A program made the position numbers and the translations under genes. Of a stretch of 64,000 nucleotides of DNA, positions 15,934 to 26,603 are shown piece after piece. The stretch's first letter is position 1. The number at the start of each line of letters is the position of its first letter. The notes below the pieces were generated by a model that saw only the letters and a program-made list of their open reading frames with translations, had not been told where the DNA came from and did no database searches. The stretch comes from Sphingomonadales bacterium 28-55-16. GTDB lineage: Bacteria; Pseudomonadota; Alphaproteobacteria; Sphingomonadales; Sphingomonadaceae. The stretch spans positions 1-64,000 of the forward strand of contig NCGG01000014.1 in the NCBI GenBank assembly GCA_002278855.1, given 5' to 3'.

Positions 15934-17130
15934 TTAAGCAGTCGTTTCGCGCACCATGTCTTCTTCATGCGTGCGTGTCATCTTGAGCTTGCCGTTGACC
16001 ACTGCGAACGCAAGCCGTCCTTCTACAAGATCAAGCGCGTCGCGGCCGAACTGTTCGAAACGCCAACCCGTAAGTACCTCAAGATCATCGCGTTCCCCAG
16101 CAGCAAGGCGTTCCAACTCTTCGGTCCGGACAATAAGGCGCGGAGCGACATTAATTTCGCGCGACCGGATTTTCAGCAACAGCTTAAGCAGGTCAGCCAC
16201 CAGCGACCCGTCCTTTCCGCCGCCGGGAGAAGATCGGCTACGATCGGGCAAATTGTCGCGCGCCATTGGCTGGCTGGCCTCGATGACCCCTATCAAGCGC
16301 GCGCCAATCTCATTATCCCGCCATGCCGGCGATAGCCCGCGCACTTTCGGCAGGTCCGCCTGACTTTTGGGTGGATGCGCCGCAATATCGGCCAGCGTCT
16401 CATCTTTCATGATCCGTCCGCGTGGGATATTCTTGCGCTGCGCTTCTTTTTCGCGCCACGCGGCCATGGCTTGAAGCCGGCCAAGCACTTCGGGCTTGCG
16501 CGACTGCACTTTAATTCGTGACCATGCGTTTTCGGGGTCATTGCGATAATTGGCAGCGTCGGAAATACGCTCCATTTCGTCATTCAACCAAGCGCCGCGC
16601 CCGGTTGTTTTCAGTTTTTCCAACATCATTGGGAAAATGACCGACAGATGGGTGACGTCGGCAATCGCGTAATCAATCTGGCGCTTGTCCAGCGGACGGC
16701 GCGACCAATCGGTGAACCGTGCGCCCTTGTCCAATTGTATACCCATCCAAAGGTCTACCAGATTGGAGTAACCAATTTGCTCGCCCTGACCTAGCGCCAT
16801 GGCGGCAATTTGGGTATCGAACATCGGGTGTGGGGTTTTGCCCGTCAGGTTAAAGAATATTTCGATATCCTGCCCACCGGCATGAAATACCTTCAATACA
16901 TCCTCATTTTCGCACAGCAATTCCAGCATCGGCGTAAGGTCTAAACCTTCTGCTTTGGGGTCGATCGCCGCCGCTTCATGGGCATCTGCCAGTTGAACCA
17001 AGCACAAGTCGGGATAATATGTATTTTCCCGCATGAATTCGGTATCAACCGCGACAAAGGGCGATTGTGCAAGCCGTGCGCACAATTCGGCGAGACGTTT
17101 GCTGTCGGTGATAAGTGGATGAATCTGCAT
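15934..17130 (-). CDS. rnd: Ribonuclease D
   Basis: RNase D is a 3'-5' exonuclease that trims tRNA and other small RNA ends. The 398-residue protein has the DEDD residues in VAVDTEFMRE (Asp29, Glu31), FHAGGQDIEIF and YAIADVTHL, followed by an HRDC region around RKPEVLGRLQAMAAWREKEAQ. The ATG at 17130 gives the family start MQIHPLITDS; an upstream in-frame codon at 17166 would add residues unlike the family. It is divergent from aspS. Confidence 0.93.
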   Translation of the reverse strand: MQIHPLITDSKRLAELCARLAQSPFVAVDTEFMRENTYYPDLCLVQLADAHEAAAIDPKAEGLDLTPMLELLCENEDVLKVFHAGGQDIEIFFNLTGKTPHPMFDTQIAAMALGQGEQIGYSNLVDLWMGIQLDKGARFTDWSRRPLDKRQIDYAIADVTHLSVIFPMMLEKLKTTGRGAWLNDEMERISDAANYRNDPENAWSRIKVQSRKPEVLGRLQAMAAWREKEAQRKNIPRGRIMKDETLADIAAHPPKSQADLPKVRGLSPAWRDNEIGARLIGVIEASQPMARDNLPDRSRSSPGGGKDGSLVADLLKLLLKIRSREINVAPRLIVRTEELERLAAGERDDLEVLTGWRFEQFGRDALDLVEGRLAFAVVNGKLKMTRTHEEDMVRETTA

Positions 17131-17224
17131 TGGGCGTTGCCCTAGCACCCATTCACGACTTGACAAAGTGCCGCTGCACTGTTGACAGGCGCGCTTTCCA
17201 CAGCTTTTTTGAATTGAGCAAACA

Positions 17225-19009
17225 ATGCACGCCTATCGTACGCACAAATGCGCCGAACTTCGCGATACCCATGTGGGTGAAACCGTCCGTCTGTCGGGAT
17301 GGGTCCACCGTAAGCGGGACCATGGCGGCGTGTTATTCGTCGATCTTCGCGACCATTATGGCATGACCCAGATTGTTGCCGATTCCGACAGCCCGGCCTT
17401 GCCAATTCTCGAAGCCCTGCGCCTTGAAAGCGTCATCACCATTGATGGCGAGGTAAAGGCTCGAAGTGCAGGGACGGTTAATGCCGGTCTGCCGACCGGG
17501 CAAATTGAAGTTTTCGCCCGCAGCGTCAATATTCTCAGCAAATCTGATGAACTGCCGCTGCCTGTTGCCGGTGAGCAGGAATATCCCGAGGAAACGCGGT
17601 TGAAATACCGCTTCCTCGATTTGCGCCGCGAAACGCTGCATGCCAATATCGTCAAGCGTACCCAGATTATTCGTGAAACGCGTCGCCGTATGGAAGACAT
17701 CGGCTTCACTGAATATTCTACGCCGATCCTGACCGCGTCCAGCCCCGAGGGCGCGCGCGACTTCTTGGTGCCAAGCCGAATCCATGCGGGCAAATTCTTC
17801 GCCCTGCCGCAAGCGCCACAGCAGTATAAGCAGCTGTTGATGGTTGCCGGATTTGATCGTTATTTCCAAATAGCACCTTGCTTCCGCGATGAAGATCCGC
17901 GTGCTGATCGCTTGCCCGGCGAATTTTACCAGCTCGATTTAGAAATGAGCTTCGTCACGCAGGAAGAAATTTGGGATACGATGGAGCCGGTCATGGCGGG
18001 CGTGTTCGAATCGTTCGCCGATGGCAAAAAAGTAACGCCTGCAGGGCAGTTCCCGCGCATCCCGCATTCAAAAGCGATGCTCGATTACGGCACCGACAAG
18101 CCAGATTTGCGGAACCCGCTGATCATCCATGACGTCACAGACCATTTCAAGACATCGGGCTTCGGGCTGTTTGAACGCATTGTCGAAGGCGGCGGTGTTG
18201 TTCGCGCTATCCCCGCGCCCAAGACTGCCGAAAAGAGCCGCAAATTCTTTGACGAAATGAACGAATGGGCGCGCAGTGAGGGGCATGCGGGCCTTGGCTA
18301 CGTCACACGCAAGGGCGGCGAGTTCGGCGGTCCAATTGCCAAGAACCATGGCGAAGAAGGCATGCTGGCGCTCTATGACGCGATTGGGCTTGGACCCGAC
18401 GACGGTTGCTTCTTTGCTGCTGGCAAGGAAGAACAAGCGGCAAAGCTAGCAGGCGCTGCGCGCACGCGGACTGGCGAACAACTTGATCTCATCGAGAAGG
18501 ACGCATTTCGCTTTTGCTGGATCATTGACTTCCCGTTCTACGAGTGGAGCGAAGAAGATAAGAAAGTCGACTTTGCCCATAACCCATTCTCAATGCCACA
18601 GGGCGGGCTACAGGCGCTGGAAAATCAAGACCCGCTTACCATCAAGGCGTATCAATATGACATGGTCTGTAATGGCTATGAGCTCGCCTCAGGCTCAATC
18701 CGGAACCAGCACCCTGATCTGATGGTGAAGGCGTTTGAGCTTACAGGCCTGACGCAGGCAGACGTGGAGGAGCGCTTTGGCGGCATGTACCGTGCGTTCC
18801 AATTCGGCGCGCCACCGCATGGTGGTATGGCTGCCGGTGTGGACCGCATGGTTATGTTGCTGTGTGGCGTGCAGAATTTGCGCGAAATCACTCTGTTCCC
18901 CATGAACCAACGCGCCGAAGATCTTTTGATGGGGGCACCGTCGCCTGCCATGGCCAAACAATTACGCGAATTGCATATTCGCGTCGTTGAGCAGCCGCCC
19001 AAGGCCTAA
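17225..19009 (+). CDS. aspS: Aspartyl-tRNA synthetase
   Basis: This class II synthetase charges tRNA-Asp, and in organisms with GatCAB also tRNA-Asn. The 594-residue protein has the N-terminal anticodon-binding OB fold ([21 protein letters not shown]), motif 2 ([10 protein letters not shown] ... [10 protein letters not shown]) and motif 3 ([16 protein letters not shown]), with the bacterial GAD insert between. Whether it is discriminating cannot be read safely here. It is followed after 95 bases by ppk2. Confidence 0.97.
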   Translation: MHAYRTHKCAELRDTHVGETVRLSGWVHRKRDHGGVLFVDLRDHYGMTQIVADSDSPALPILEALRLESVITIDGEVKARSAGTVNAGLPTGQIEVFARSVNILSKSDELPLPVAGEQEYPEETRLKYRFLDLRRETLHANIVKRTQIIRETRRRMEDIGFTEYSTPILTASSPEGARDFLVPSRIHAGKFFALPQAPQQYKQLLMVAGFDRYFQIAPCFRDEDPRADRLPGEFYQLDLEMSFVTQEEIWDTMEPVMAGVFESFADGKKVTPAGQFPRIPHSKAMLDYGTDKPDLRNPLIIHDVTDHFKTSGFGLFERIVEGGGVVRAIPAPKTAEKSRKFFDEMNEWARSEGHAGLGYVTRKGGEFGGPIAKNHGEEGMLALYDAIGLGPDDGCFFAAGKEEQAAKLAGAARTRTGEQLDLIEKDAFRFCWIIDFPFYEWSEEDKKVDFAHNPFSMPQGGLQALENQDPLTIKAYQYDMVCNGYELASGSIRNQHPDLMVKAFELTGLTQADVEERFGGMYRAFQFGAPPHGGMAAGVDRMVMLLCGVQNLREITLFPMNQRAEDLLMGAPSPAMAKQLRELHIRVVEQPPKA

Positions 19010-19104
19010 TAGCGAATATGCGAAGCTGTGCATGCTCTGTCCCTTTTGGGGACAGCGCCGCGCTTTCGCTTGTCTATGCGGGCAATAGGTGCTGGAAAAC
19101 GCGC

Positions 19105-19890
19105 ATGTATATTGATCTTTCCCAGTATGAAGATGGCAAAAAATATCCCGGTGGTTATGACGCGGATCTGAAAAGCCTTCAGGATCACATGTCTAGGCTT
19201 CAGGCGCTGCATATTTTGCATGGAGTGCGCACATTAATCATTTTCGAAGGCTGGGACGCCGCAGGCAAGGGCGGGGCTATCAAGCGCATGACATCATCGC
19301 TTGACCCCCGATATTATCAGGTTTTCTCAGTCACGGCGCCTACGGTAGAAGAAAAGGATAAGCATTTTCTCTGGCGCTTCTGGAACAAATTACCGGGTAA
19401 AAGGGAAATCAGCATTTGGGACCGAAGCCATTATGGCCGCGTGCTCGTCGAGCGTGTCGAGGGGTTCTGCACCGAAGCGGAATGGCGACGCGGCTATGAC
19501 GAGATCAATGAATTTGAATTGCGCCAAAGCGAAATCGGGACGAAGATCATCAAGATATTTCTCCATGTAACCGCCGAAACCCAGGACAAGGTTTTGACAG
19601 AGCGACTGGACGACCCAGCCAAGCGTTGGAAAGTGACCGCAGAGGATTTTCGCAACCGGGGGCGGCGAGGAGATTATATCGCCGCGCTAGAGGATATGTT
19701 CGAACGCACGCATACGCATTGGGCACCCTGGACTGTTATTGACGGCAATAACCAGAAAGCGGCCCGCATTGCGGTGCTCACGCATGTTGTACAAGAGCTT
19801 GAAAAAAGTGTGCCACAGGCATTTCCAGATGCAAATTCGGAGATCGTCGCATTGGCGCAGCAAGAGATTGGTTATTCTGCCAAGGGGTAA
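19105..19890 (+). CDS. ppk2: Polyphosphate kinase 2 family protein
   Basis: PPK2 enzymes move phosphate between polyphosphate and nucleotides. This 261-residue single-domain form has Walker A EGWDAAGKGG (48-57), the Walker B block WDRSHYGR (105-112) with ERVEG, and the lid region around DDPAKRWK. Which subclass it belongs to (GDP, ADP or AMP acceptor) is not decided. The ATG at 19105 is preferred to an in-frame start at 19018 because the added residues do not resemble the family. Its last 19 bases overlap the 3' end of greB on the other strand. Confidence 0.9.
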   Translation: MYIDLSQYEDGKKYPGGYDADLKSLQDHMSRLQALHILHGVRTLIIFEGWDAAGKGGAIKRMTSSLDPRYYQVFSVTAPTVEEKDKHFLWRFWNKLPGKREISIWDRSHYGRVLVERVEGFCTEAEWRRGYDEINEFELRQSEIGTKIIKIFLHVTAETQDKVLTERLDDPAKRWKVTAEDFRNRGRRGDYIAALEDMFERTHTHWAPWTVIDGNNQKAARIAVLTHVVQELEKSVPQAFPDANSEIVALAQQEIGYSAKG

Positions 19891-20360
19891 TCGATACGCA
19901 TCACTTCCCATTCCTTGGGACCAGAGGGCAAGGCTACAGTTTTTACATCGCCCAAGCGTGCGCCGCGTAATGCGCGGGAGAGAGGGGCGTTCCAGCCAAT
20001 ACGCCCAACGCCAGCATCTGTTTCGTCATCGCCGACAATAGTGATCGTTCGCGCAACGTCGTCGACATCAGCAATCGTGACGCATGCGCCGAAGAATATT
20101 CGGCTTCGATCCTCCTGCTTTGACGGGTCGAGTATTTGCGCCACTTTCATTTTTTTGGAAAGTTGGCCTAGCTCGCGGTCAATCGCGCGCAGTTTTTGAC
20201 GGCCATAGATATAATCGCCATTTTCACTGCGATCGCCGTTTCCTGCCGCCCAGTGAACGATTTCAACTACTGCCGGACGTTCGACAGCGAATAACTGCTC
20301 ATAACGTTCCCGTAAGGCTGCAAATCCAGCAGGGGTAATCGGGTTGGTGCGTTCGGCCAT
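19872..20360 (-). CDS. greB: Transcript cleavage/elongation factor GreB
   Basis: Gre factors enter the RNA polymerase secondary channel and stimulate cleavage of backtracked RNA. The 162-residue protein has the N-terminal coiled coil with GDRSENGDYIYG (42-53), whose acidic residues fit the GreB type, and a C-terminal FKBP-like domain (PLSRALRGARLGDVKTVALPSG). A strong AGAGGAG precedes the ATG. It lies 68 bases downstream of slt on the same strand and overlaps ppk2 tail to tail. Confidence 0.92.
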   Translation of the reverse strand: MAERTNPITPAGFAALRERYEQLFAVERPAVVEIVHWAAGNGDRSENGDYIYGRQKLRAIDRELGQLSKKMKVAQILDPSKQEDRSRIFFGACVTIADVDDVARTITIVGDDETDAGVGRIGWNAPLSRALRGARLGDVKTVALPSGPKEWEVMRIDYPLAE

Positions 20361-20428
20361 CGCTCCTCTTTACGTGGTCGTGCCGTAAAAAGTCGAGACA
20401 CCGGTACTGCACAGCAATTTCAATCTGC

Positions 20429-22474
20429 TTAACCGACAGGATGAATATCGTTGGGCGTTGCTTTGCCTAGATATGTCGTAAGCGGCGTTGCAGAGCGCAC
20501 CCGCGCCTTTTCGGGGTGCAGATGGTCATACATCACCGCATTTTCGAGTACGCGATACACATAATCGCGCGTCTCGCTGAGCGGGATTTTCTCAATCCAC
20601 TCCATCATATCGATGCTGCCGGTGCGTGGATCACCATATGCCTTAAGCCATTTGTTCACATTGCCTGGTCCACCATTATAGGCAGCGATGGCCAGAGGAT
20701 AGCTTCCGCCGAAATAAGTGAGCATGCGTTCAATATAGGTCGCCCCAAGTGCGATATTATAGTCCGTGTCGACCGTTAGCGCATCTGGGCGATACGCCAT
20801 GGCAATCCTTCCCGAAGTTTCGCGCGCCGTTCCCGGCATTAACTGCATGAGGCCCTGTGCGCCTGCGCCGCTGACAGCTGCCCTATCGAACTGGCTCTCT
20901 TGTCGCATGATTGCATGGGCGAGCGTCCAGGTCTGGCTGTGTGCAGCTGGAACATTGACCGTCGGGTAGCTGTTGCCAAGTAAATCAGGAATACCCGCGC
21001 TACGTGCGCTGCGTCCAACCATCACGGCCAAATCCGGGCGCCCGAGTTTCTGCGAAAGCCCTACCGCTGCAACATAGTCATTCTTGTTGCTGGTGTTGCG
21101 CGCGATAGCCCGGAAAAAATTGCTTTGGTCGCGCCAGCTGCCATATTTTGATGCAAGCGCGGCGGCCAGAAGGACATCCGGAACGCTGCCTTCCGCAATA
21201 ACGGGGGTGGCGGCAGCAACACGAGGCACATTTGGCATAGGCCGGCGCAGCTGTTCAAGCGCGAGTTGGCCAAAAAAGCTCTCGTAAAAGACGGCCGCTT
21301 GCTCATGAAAACGGGTGGCGGACGCAGAGTCGCCAGCCTTTGCAGCCGCTTTTCCTGCCCAATAGAGCCCCTTAGACCGGGTTTGGGGAGATTTTGCAGC
21401 GGCGGCATAACGTTCAAACATCGCAACAGCGTCGCGCGGGCGGCCAAGCTGCTCCAACGCAACGGAACCTGCTAACCAAGTCAGGCTGGTATAGCGGTCC
21501 CGCGTTGCGATATCTTGATCAAGCATGAGAACGCCGGACGCTATTGCGTCGTCCACACGCGATGCGATGCGATAGGCGATGTCATATTGGCCATCCTCTT
21601 CTGCCGCCTGCGCATGAGTGAGAAGCAATTGGTACCAGTCTTTTAGCGCAGGCGCAGGGGCCGTAAGTGTGCTGCGGCTTGCCAGTAGGTCGCGGATCCC
21701 CATGCTGTTGCCTGACGCGCGCATGGCGTCGGCGCGCGCGGCGATTAGGCTGGCCTCACTATTGGCAGCGGCACCAGCTTCTTTTACTTTTACGTCCGCA
21801 TCGGGCGCTTTAAGTCGCATGGCCAGTGCCGCGACAAAAGCGGGGCGACGTTGTGGTGATGTGTAGGCAATCCAACGTGCTGCTGCGCTGGTTGAGCTTG
21901 CCCATAACAGGCGATCAACGCGTATGTCATGATCCGCCGCAGTAATTCTATTGCCCGCAATACGGAAAAGGCGGGCTTCATCATCGTCATTCAAAGGCCC
22001 ACTGCGCCAAGCTTCGCGCGCTTTGGGCTCGGCACGCGCTTTGTCACCAGATGCTGCGAGTGCAATGGCAAACTTAGCACGGCCTGCGTTTGTTAGTGGC
22101 GGTAATCTGTCGAAATAGGCAACAACTTGGCTTGGCGAGTAAGATAATGGGTTGATCGATTGCTCTGCCTTTTTACGCATCTCGTCGGTATTGGGCCAAT
22201 CGGGATAGAGCATCAAAAACGACGCATATTCGCCGAAGCTCAATTTGCTCGCCGTGCTTAACATTTTCCAGCGCTCTAGCGCTGCCGGAATTTTGCCTTC
22301 GCGCGGGTCATATATCACAGGCATCGTAGACGTTTGTTGGGATTGCGCAGAAATTGGGCTGTTTCCGGTTCCCGATTGCCACGTGATCGGCTTTGTCTCC
22401 TGCGCGGAGGCGGACGTTGCAAGAGGAATAATCAGCATCGATGCTGAAATGAGATGCTTTACCATGCTGGACAT
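20429..22474 (-). CDS. slt: Soluble lytic murein transglycosylase (Slt family)
   Basis: This periplasmic enzyme cleaves peptidoglycan glycan strands to give anhydro-muramyl ends. The 681-residue protein has a signal peptide ending near ATSASAQ, a long alpha-helical superhelical region (about 60-500) and a C-terminal SLT domain from residue 524, with catalytic Glu526 (RQESQFDRAAVSG), GLMQLMPGTA and AAYNGGPGNV. Start at 22474; an ATG nine bases later is also possible. It is divergent from dapA. Confidence 0.92.
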   Translation of the reverse strand: MSSMVKHLISASMLIIPLATSASAQETKPITWQSGTGNSPISAQSQQTSTMPVIYDPREGKIPAALERWKMLSTASKLSFGEYASFLMLYPDWPNTDEMRKKAEQSINPLSYSPSQVVAYFDRLPPLTNAGRAKFAIALAASGDKARAEPKAREAWRSGPLNDDDEARLFRIAGNRITAADHDIRVDRLLWASSTSAAARWIAYTSPQRRPAFVAALAMRLKAPDADVKVKEAGAAANSEASLIAARADAMRASGNSMGIRDLLASRSTLTAPAPALKDWYQLLLTHAQAAEEDGQYDIAYRIASRVDDAIASGVLMLDQDIATRDRYTSLTWLAGSVALEQLGRPRDAVAMFERYAAAAKSPQTRSKGLYWAGKAAAKAGDSASATRFHEQAAVFYESFFGQLALEQLRRPMPNVPRVAAATPVIAEGSVPDVLLAAALASKYGSWRDQSNFFRAIARNTSNKNDYVAAVGLSQKLGRPDLAVMVGRSARSAGIPDLLGNSYPTVNVPAAHSQTWTLAHAIMRQESQFDRAAVSGAGAQGLMQLMPGTARETSGRIAMAYRPDALTVDTDYNIALGATYIERMLTYFGGSYPLAIAAYNGGPGNVNKWLKAYGDPRTGSIDMMEWIEKIPLSETRDYVYRVLENAVMYDHLHPEKARVRSATPLTTYLGKATPNDIHPVG

Positions 22475-22561
22475 ATTATGTGCCCCATCCTTATCAGGTG
22501 CTGAACAAACGACTATATAGCCTTTAGCGGCTATTATGGCCCAGAATGAAAGTCCTATGCT

Positions 22562-23437
22562 ATGTTTTCCGGATCAATACCGGCCCTAGTGACTCCTTTT
22601 TACGACGGAGCGTTTAGCGAAAAGCATTTTCGTGCGTTGATCGATTGGCAAATCGATCAGGGCTCGAGCGCGCTTGTGCCTGCAGGAACCACTGGCGAGG
22701 CATCAACCTTGTCCAATGCCGAGCACCATCGTGTTATTGAAGTATGTATCGAGCAAGCCGCCGGCCGCGTTCCCGTTATCGCTGGTTGTGGGTCTAACGA
22801 CACCAACAATGCGGTGCTGCATCTGAATTTTTCCAAGAAAAGCGGTGCCGCTGCAGGGTTGGTCGTTGCGCCATATTACAATCGCCCCAATCAAGAGGGC
22901 ATTTATGCGCACTTCGAACATATGACGAAGAAGAACGACTTGCCTATCCTGCTATACAATGTGCCGGCGCGGACCGTGACCGATATCAAGCCCGAAACCG
23001 TCGCGCGGCTTGCCAAGTTGCCAACTGTCATTGGGATCAAGGACGCCAGCGGCGATATGCCGCGTGTGACAGACCATCGCTTGGCTTGCGGGCCGGATTT
23101 CTGTCTCCTGTCGGGTGTCGATGAGCAATCACTTGCGTTCAATGCGGCGGGCGGAAAGGGCTGTATTTCCGTTACCGCTAATGTCGCGCCGAAGCTTTGT
23201 GCCGCATTTCAGGCGGCATGTGCTTCGGGTGATTATGATCTCGCCCGCGAGCTGAATGACAAGTTGTACCCCCTTCACCTCGCATTGTTCTCAGATGCGT
23301 CCCCGGGGCCAATCAAATATGCTTTGTCGCGGGTTATCGATGGGTTTCCGACGGAGTTGCGTTTGCCTATGACGGCACCAAGCGAAGCGAGCCGTCGTCA
23401 AGTGGACGCCGCCTTGGAGAATGCAGGTCTCATTTAA
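22562..23437 (+). CDS. dapA: 4-hydroxy-tetrahydrodipicolinate synthase
   Basis: DapA condenses pyruvate with aspartate semialdehyde, the first committed step to diaminopimelate and lysine. The 291-residue TIM-barrel protein has GTTGEAST (42-49), Tyr132 in LYNVPART and the Schiff-base Lys160 in GIKDASGD. Its TAA overlaps the smpB ATG by one base, so it heads a dapA-smpB-DUF2062 operon. It is divergent from slt, with 87 bases between them. Confidence 0.96.
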   Translation: MFSGSIPALVTPFYDGAFSEKHFRALIDWQIDQGSSALVPAGTTGEASTLSNAEHHRVIEVCIEQAAGRVPVIAGCGSNDTNNAVLHLNFSKKSGAAAGLVVAPYYNRPNQEGIYAHFEHMTKKNDLPILLYNVPARTVTDIKPETVARLAKLPTVIGIKDASGDMPRVTDHRLACGPDFCLLSGVDEQSLAFNAAGGKGCISVTANVAPKLCAAFQAACASGDYDLARELNDKLYPLHLALFSDASPGPIKYALSRVIDGFPTELRLPMTAPSEASRRQVDAALENAGLI

Positions 23438-23919
23438 TGACCCGTCCAAAACCCGAAGCCTTTAACAAAGTGAAAACGGTCGCTGAAAACAGGCGGGCGC
23501 GGTATGATTTTCATATCGATGACAAATATGAGGCGGGTATTGTCCTCACCGGTACTGAGGTTAAGTCACTTCGGTTTGGCGAAGGGTCAATTGCCGAAAG
23601 CTACGCCGAAGTGCGTGATGACCAAATTTGGCTCATTAACGCCAATATACCCGAGTTTAGCCATGGAAACCGCTACAATCATGAGCCGAAACGGCCGCGC
23701 AAATTGCTGCTTAACGAACGTGAAATAAATAAGCTGCACGGCGCGGTGATGCGGCAAGGAATGACATTGGTTCCGCTGTCGATTTATTTTAATGGCAGGG
23801 GTAGGGCGAAGGTCGAGCTTGCATTGGCAAAGGGCAAAAAAGCCCCTGACAAAAGAGCGACAGAAAAAGAGCGCGACTGGAAGCGGGAGCAAGGAAGAAT
23901 TATGCGGGATCGCGGGTGA
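23437..23919 (+). CDS. smpB: SsrA-binding protein SmpB
   Basis: SmpB binds the tRNA-like domain of tmRNA and places it in the A site of stalled ribosomes. The 160-residue protein has the OB-fold core ([29 protein letters not shown] is spread over about 17-45), a [16 protein letters not shown] block and a basic C-terminal tail needed to occupy the mRNA channel ([10 protein letters not shown]). It overlaps dapA by one base and the DUF2062 gene by four. Its RNA partner is encoded at the start of this window. Confidence 0.96.
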   Translation: MTRPKPEAFNKVKTVAENRRARYDFHIDDKYEAGIVLTGTEVKSLRFGEGSIAESYAEVRDDQIWLINANIPEFSHGNRYNHEPKRPRKLLLNEREINKLHGAVMRQGMTLVPLSIYFNGRGRAKVELALAKGKKAPDKRATEKERDWKREQGRIMRDRG

Positions 23920-24482
23920 GTAAATTCAACGCCTGGTTGCAGGAGCAAGCGCCGACGCGGGACAGCTTTGAGCGCAGCCGGTTCTTGCGACCGTTTGCGC
24001 AACGCGTCTTCCATCCCGCGCTTTGGCGCTTCACGCGTCGGTCCGTTCCGCGCGGTGTCGCATTGGGTTTACTCGTCGGCATTTTCCTATTGATTCCGGG
24101 CGTTCAGATCGCCGGTGTTGCGCTTTTGGCGCTGCCGTTCCGCGCCAATATTCCCATCGGTGCAGCCATGACTTTTCTCAGCATGCCTGCGACAACCCCA
24201 TTCATATTGGTTGGGTCTGTTTATGTTGGGGAATCGGTATTGCGATTGAACAACGGGTCAGGTCGCTTTTACGAATTGATTGAGACGTCTGCACCATTGT
24301 CTGCTTGGGGCGATTATGTCTGGAATGAAGCCCCACTTGCGCTTGTCCAAGGGATCGCCGGTCTGGCCATCATTTCCATTGTCACGGCGATTGTGGGTTA
24401 TTTCATTGCAGCGTGGTTCTGGCGTTGGCGGGTGAGCGTCAAATGGCGACGCCGGTCGAAATCAGTTGCTTCTGGTAGATAA
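23916..24482 (+). CDS. DUF2062 membrane protein
   Basis: Function is unknown. The 188-residue protein has a basic N-terminus ([20 protein letters not shown]) and three or four hydrophobic segments, including [17 protein letters not shown] and [18 protein letters not shown], which are the hallmarks of DUF2062 inner-membrane proteins. The start is GTG at 23916, overlapping the smpB stop as GTGA. It is the last gene of the dapA operon; DUF2062 genes often follow smpB in alphaproteobacteria as far as I recall. Confidence 0.85.
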   Translation: MSKFNAWLQEQAPTRDSFERSRFLRPFAQRVFHPALWRFTRRSVPRGVALGLLVGIFLLIPGVQIAGVALLALPFRANIPIGAAMTFLSMPATTPFILVGSVYVGESVLRLNNGSGRFYELIETSAPLSAWGDYVWNEAPLALVQGIAGLAIISIVTAIVGYFIAAWFWRWRVSVKWRRRSKSVASGR

Positions 24483-24545
24483 GGCTTTGTTGGGCTTAGT
24501 TCTCCGGCCATAGCAACTTCCCATATCTTTTCGGGGAGTTTAAAA

Positions 24546-26594
24546 ATGAATTTCGCTCATAAGCTTGCACTCGCGGTTTCAGTATCGCTGGCATCGCTCG
24601 CCACATCTGCTGTTGCTCAATCCGATCAGCAGCCGTTGCGGGAAGTTAGCAAAGACGGTGCGCAACTTGGTGCTTTTGGCTTTGACATTGCGGGCATGGA
24701 TACGAGCGTCTCACCCGCAGATGATTTCTATCTATTCGCCAATGGCACGTGGGCGGCCACGACGCCGATACCCGCGGATAAATCAAACTATGGAATGTTC
24801 ACTGCCCTCGACGATCTCTCGAAAGATCGCGTCAAGCTTGTGTTGGATTCGGAAAAAGACCGCAAAGGAAGCAAGGCAGGTGACGTTTATGCCAGCTATC
24901 TTGACCACGCCGCGGTCGAGAAAAAGGGTCTTGCGCCCATCCAGCCATGGTTAAAAACTGTGCGCGGTGTGCAAAACAAAACGGCTTTTGAAAAGCTTAT
25001 GCCTATCGCGGCACGCAATGGCGTTAGCGCGCTTTTTGGCGGCTATGTCGGGCAGGATGACAAAAATCCTGACGTCTATATTTTCCAGATTTATCAAGGG
25101 GGGACGGGCTTGCCCGACCGTGATATGTATTTGGTCGAAAATGATAAATTTGAAGGTATAAGAAAGGCTTACAAGGAATATCTCGCAAAAATGCTAACGC
25201 TTGCGGGTGAGAATAACACAGTTGCGCGTGCCGATGCGATCTTTGGAATGGAGAAGAAAATTGCTGCCGTGCAATGGACCCGCGAAGATTCGAGCGACGC
25301 GACCAAAACCTACAACAAAATGTCGTTGGCGCAGGTTGATGCGCTAACGCCTGGCTTGAAGGTGTCATCCATCATCACAAAACTGAGCCCGAAGATCATG
25401 GATGTGATCATTAACCAGCCAAGTGCGTTGACGGGTATATCCAAAATATATGCTGAAACGGAATTGTCGGTTCTGAAGGATCAAATGATCGTCACCAGCC
25501 TATCGACTTTCTCGAATGTTCTGCCTGACTCGGTCGCCGACACAAGCTTCGCCTTTTATGGCACAACCCTGCAAGGCACACCGCAGCGCGAGCCACGTTG
25601 GAAACGGGGCGTCGCGTTGACGGAAGGTACCGTGGGTGACGAAGTGGGTAAAGCGTATGCCGCGAAATATTTCCCACCTGAGACCAAGGCAGCAATGGAT
25701 GTGCTGGTCAAAAATGTGCTCGCTGCAATGGGCCGCCGGATTGACAACCTCACTTGGATGCAGGCTGAAACTAAGGTCAAAGCCCGTGCCAAATTGGCAA
25801 ACTTTACAACGAAGATCGGTTATCCCGACCGTTGGAAAGATTACTCAACCCTGAAGATAAACCGCGGTGATGTGTTTGGAAATGACCTGCGTTCCAACCA
25901 ATGGGGCTTTGACGACAATATGGCGAAGCTCGGGCAGCCCATTCGTCGTTGGGAGTGGGGCATGTTGCCGCAAACAGTCAACGCTTATGCGAACTTCGGT
26001 ATGAATGAGGTTGTGTTCCCCGCCGCAATCCTGCAGCCGCCATTTTTTGATGCAAAGGCCGACGCGGCAATAAATTATGGAGGCATTGGTGCTGTCATCG
26101 GCCATGAAATCAGCCACCATTTTGATGACCAAGGCTCGAAATATGACGCTACCGGGAAGCTATCCGATTGGTGGACCGAGAGCGATGTGAAGGCATTTGA
26201 GGCGGCAGGCAAAAAATTGATTGCACAATATGACGCTTACAAGATCTTTCCCGATGCATCGGTGAAGGGCGAATTTACGCTTGGCGAGAATATCGGCGAT
26301 CTTGCAGGCTTGACGATCGCTTATGATGCTTATCGGACTTCGCTCAACGGCAAAGAGCCACCGGTGCTTAATGGAATGACCGGGGATCAGCGCTTCTTCC
26401 TTGGTTGGGCGCAAGTCTGGCGCCGTAATTACCGCGAAGCCAATTTGCGTCAGCGGCTGATTACGGACCCGCATAGCCCCTCGGCACAGCGTGCATGGGT
26501 GGTGCGCAATCTTGACAAATGGTACGATGCGTTCCAGCCCAAGGCGGATGGAAAAATTTACCTCAAGCCTGAGGACCGCGTTCGGATCTGGTAA
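24546..26594 (+). CDS. M13 family metalloendopeptidase (neprilysin/PepO-like)
   Basis: This is an exported zinc endopeptidase acting on peptides in the periplasm or outside the cell. The 682-residue protein has a signal peptide (FAHKLALAVSVSLASLATSAVAQ), the N-terminal M13 domain (ADDFYLFANGTW onward) and the catalytic GHEISHHFDDQGS with His520, Glu521 and His524, the third ligand Glu581 in ENIGDLAGL, and a late LRQRLITDPHSP. The start is preceded by a GGGGAG ribosome site. It is nine bases upstream of the cckA start. Confidence 0.94.
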   Translation: MNFAHKLALAVSVSLASLATSAVAQSDQQPLREVSKDGAQLGAFGFDIAGMDTSVSPADDFYLFANGTWAATTPIPADKSNYGMFTALDDLSKDRVKLVLDSEKDRKGSKAGDVYASYLDHAAVEKKGLAPIQPWLKTVRGVQNKTAFEKLMPIAARNGVSALFGGYVGQDDKNPDVYIFQIYQGGTGLPDRDMYLVENDKFEGIRKAYKEYLAKMLTLAGENNTVARADAIFGMEKKIAAVQWTREDSSDATKTYNKMSLAQVDALTPGLKVSSIITKLSPKIMDVIINQPSALTGISKIYAETELSVLKDQMIVTSLSTFSNVLPDSVADTSFAFYGTTLQGTPQREPRWKRGVALTEGTVGDEVGKAYAAKYFPPETKAAMDVLVKNVLAAMGRRIDNLTWMQAETKVKARAKLANFTTKIGYPDRWKDYSTLKINRGDVFGNDLRSNQWGFDDNMAKLGQPIRRWEWGMLPQTVNAYANFGMNEVVFPAAILQPPFFDAKADAAINYGGIGAVIGHEISHHFDDQGSKYDATGKLSDWWTESDVKAFEAAGKKLIAQYDAYKIFPDASVKGEFTLGENIGDLAGLTIAYDAYRTSLNGKEPPVLNGMTGDQRFFLGWAQVWRRNYREANLRQRLITDPHSPSAQRAWVVRNLDKWYDAFQPKADGKIYLKPEDRVRIW

Positions 26595-26603
26595 GGAGCT
26601 GCT

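Noticed and set aside
20369..20389. TTTACG/CGTAAA hairpin between slt and greB
   Set aside because: It lies just before the greB ribosome site without a U-tract; a terminator there would be weak and the stem is short.
22517..22534. ATAGCC/GGCTAT hairpin between slt and dapA
   Set aside because: A six-base stem is close to chance in a window of this size and has no U-tract or known role.
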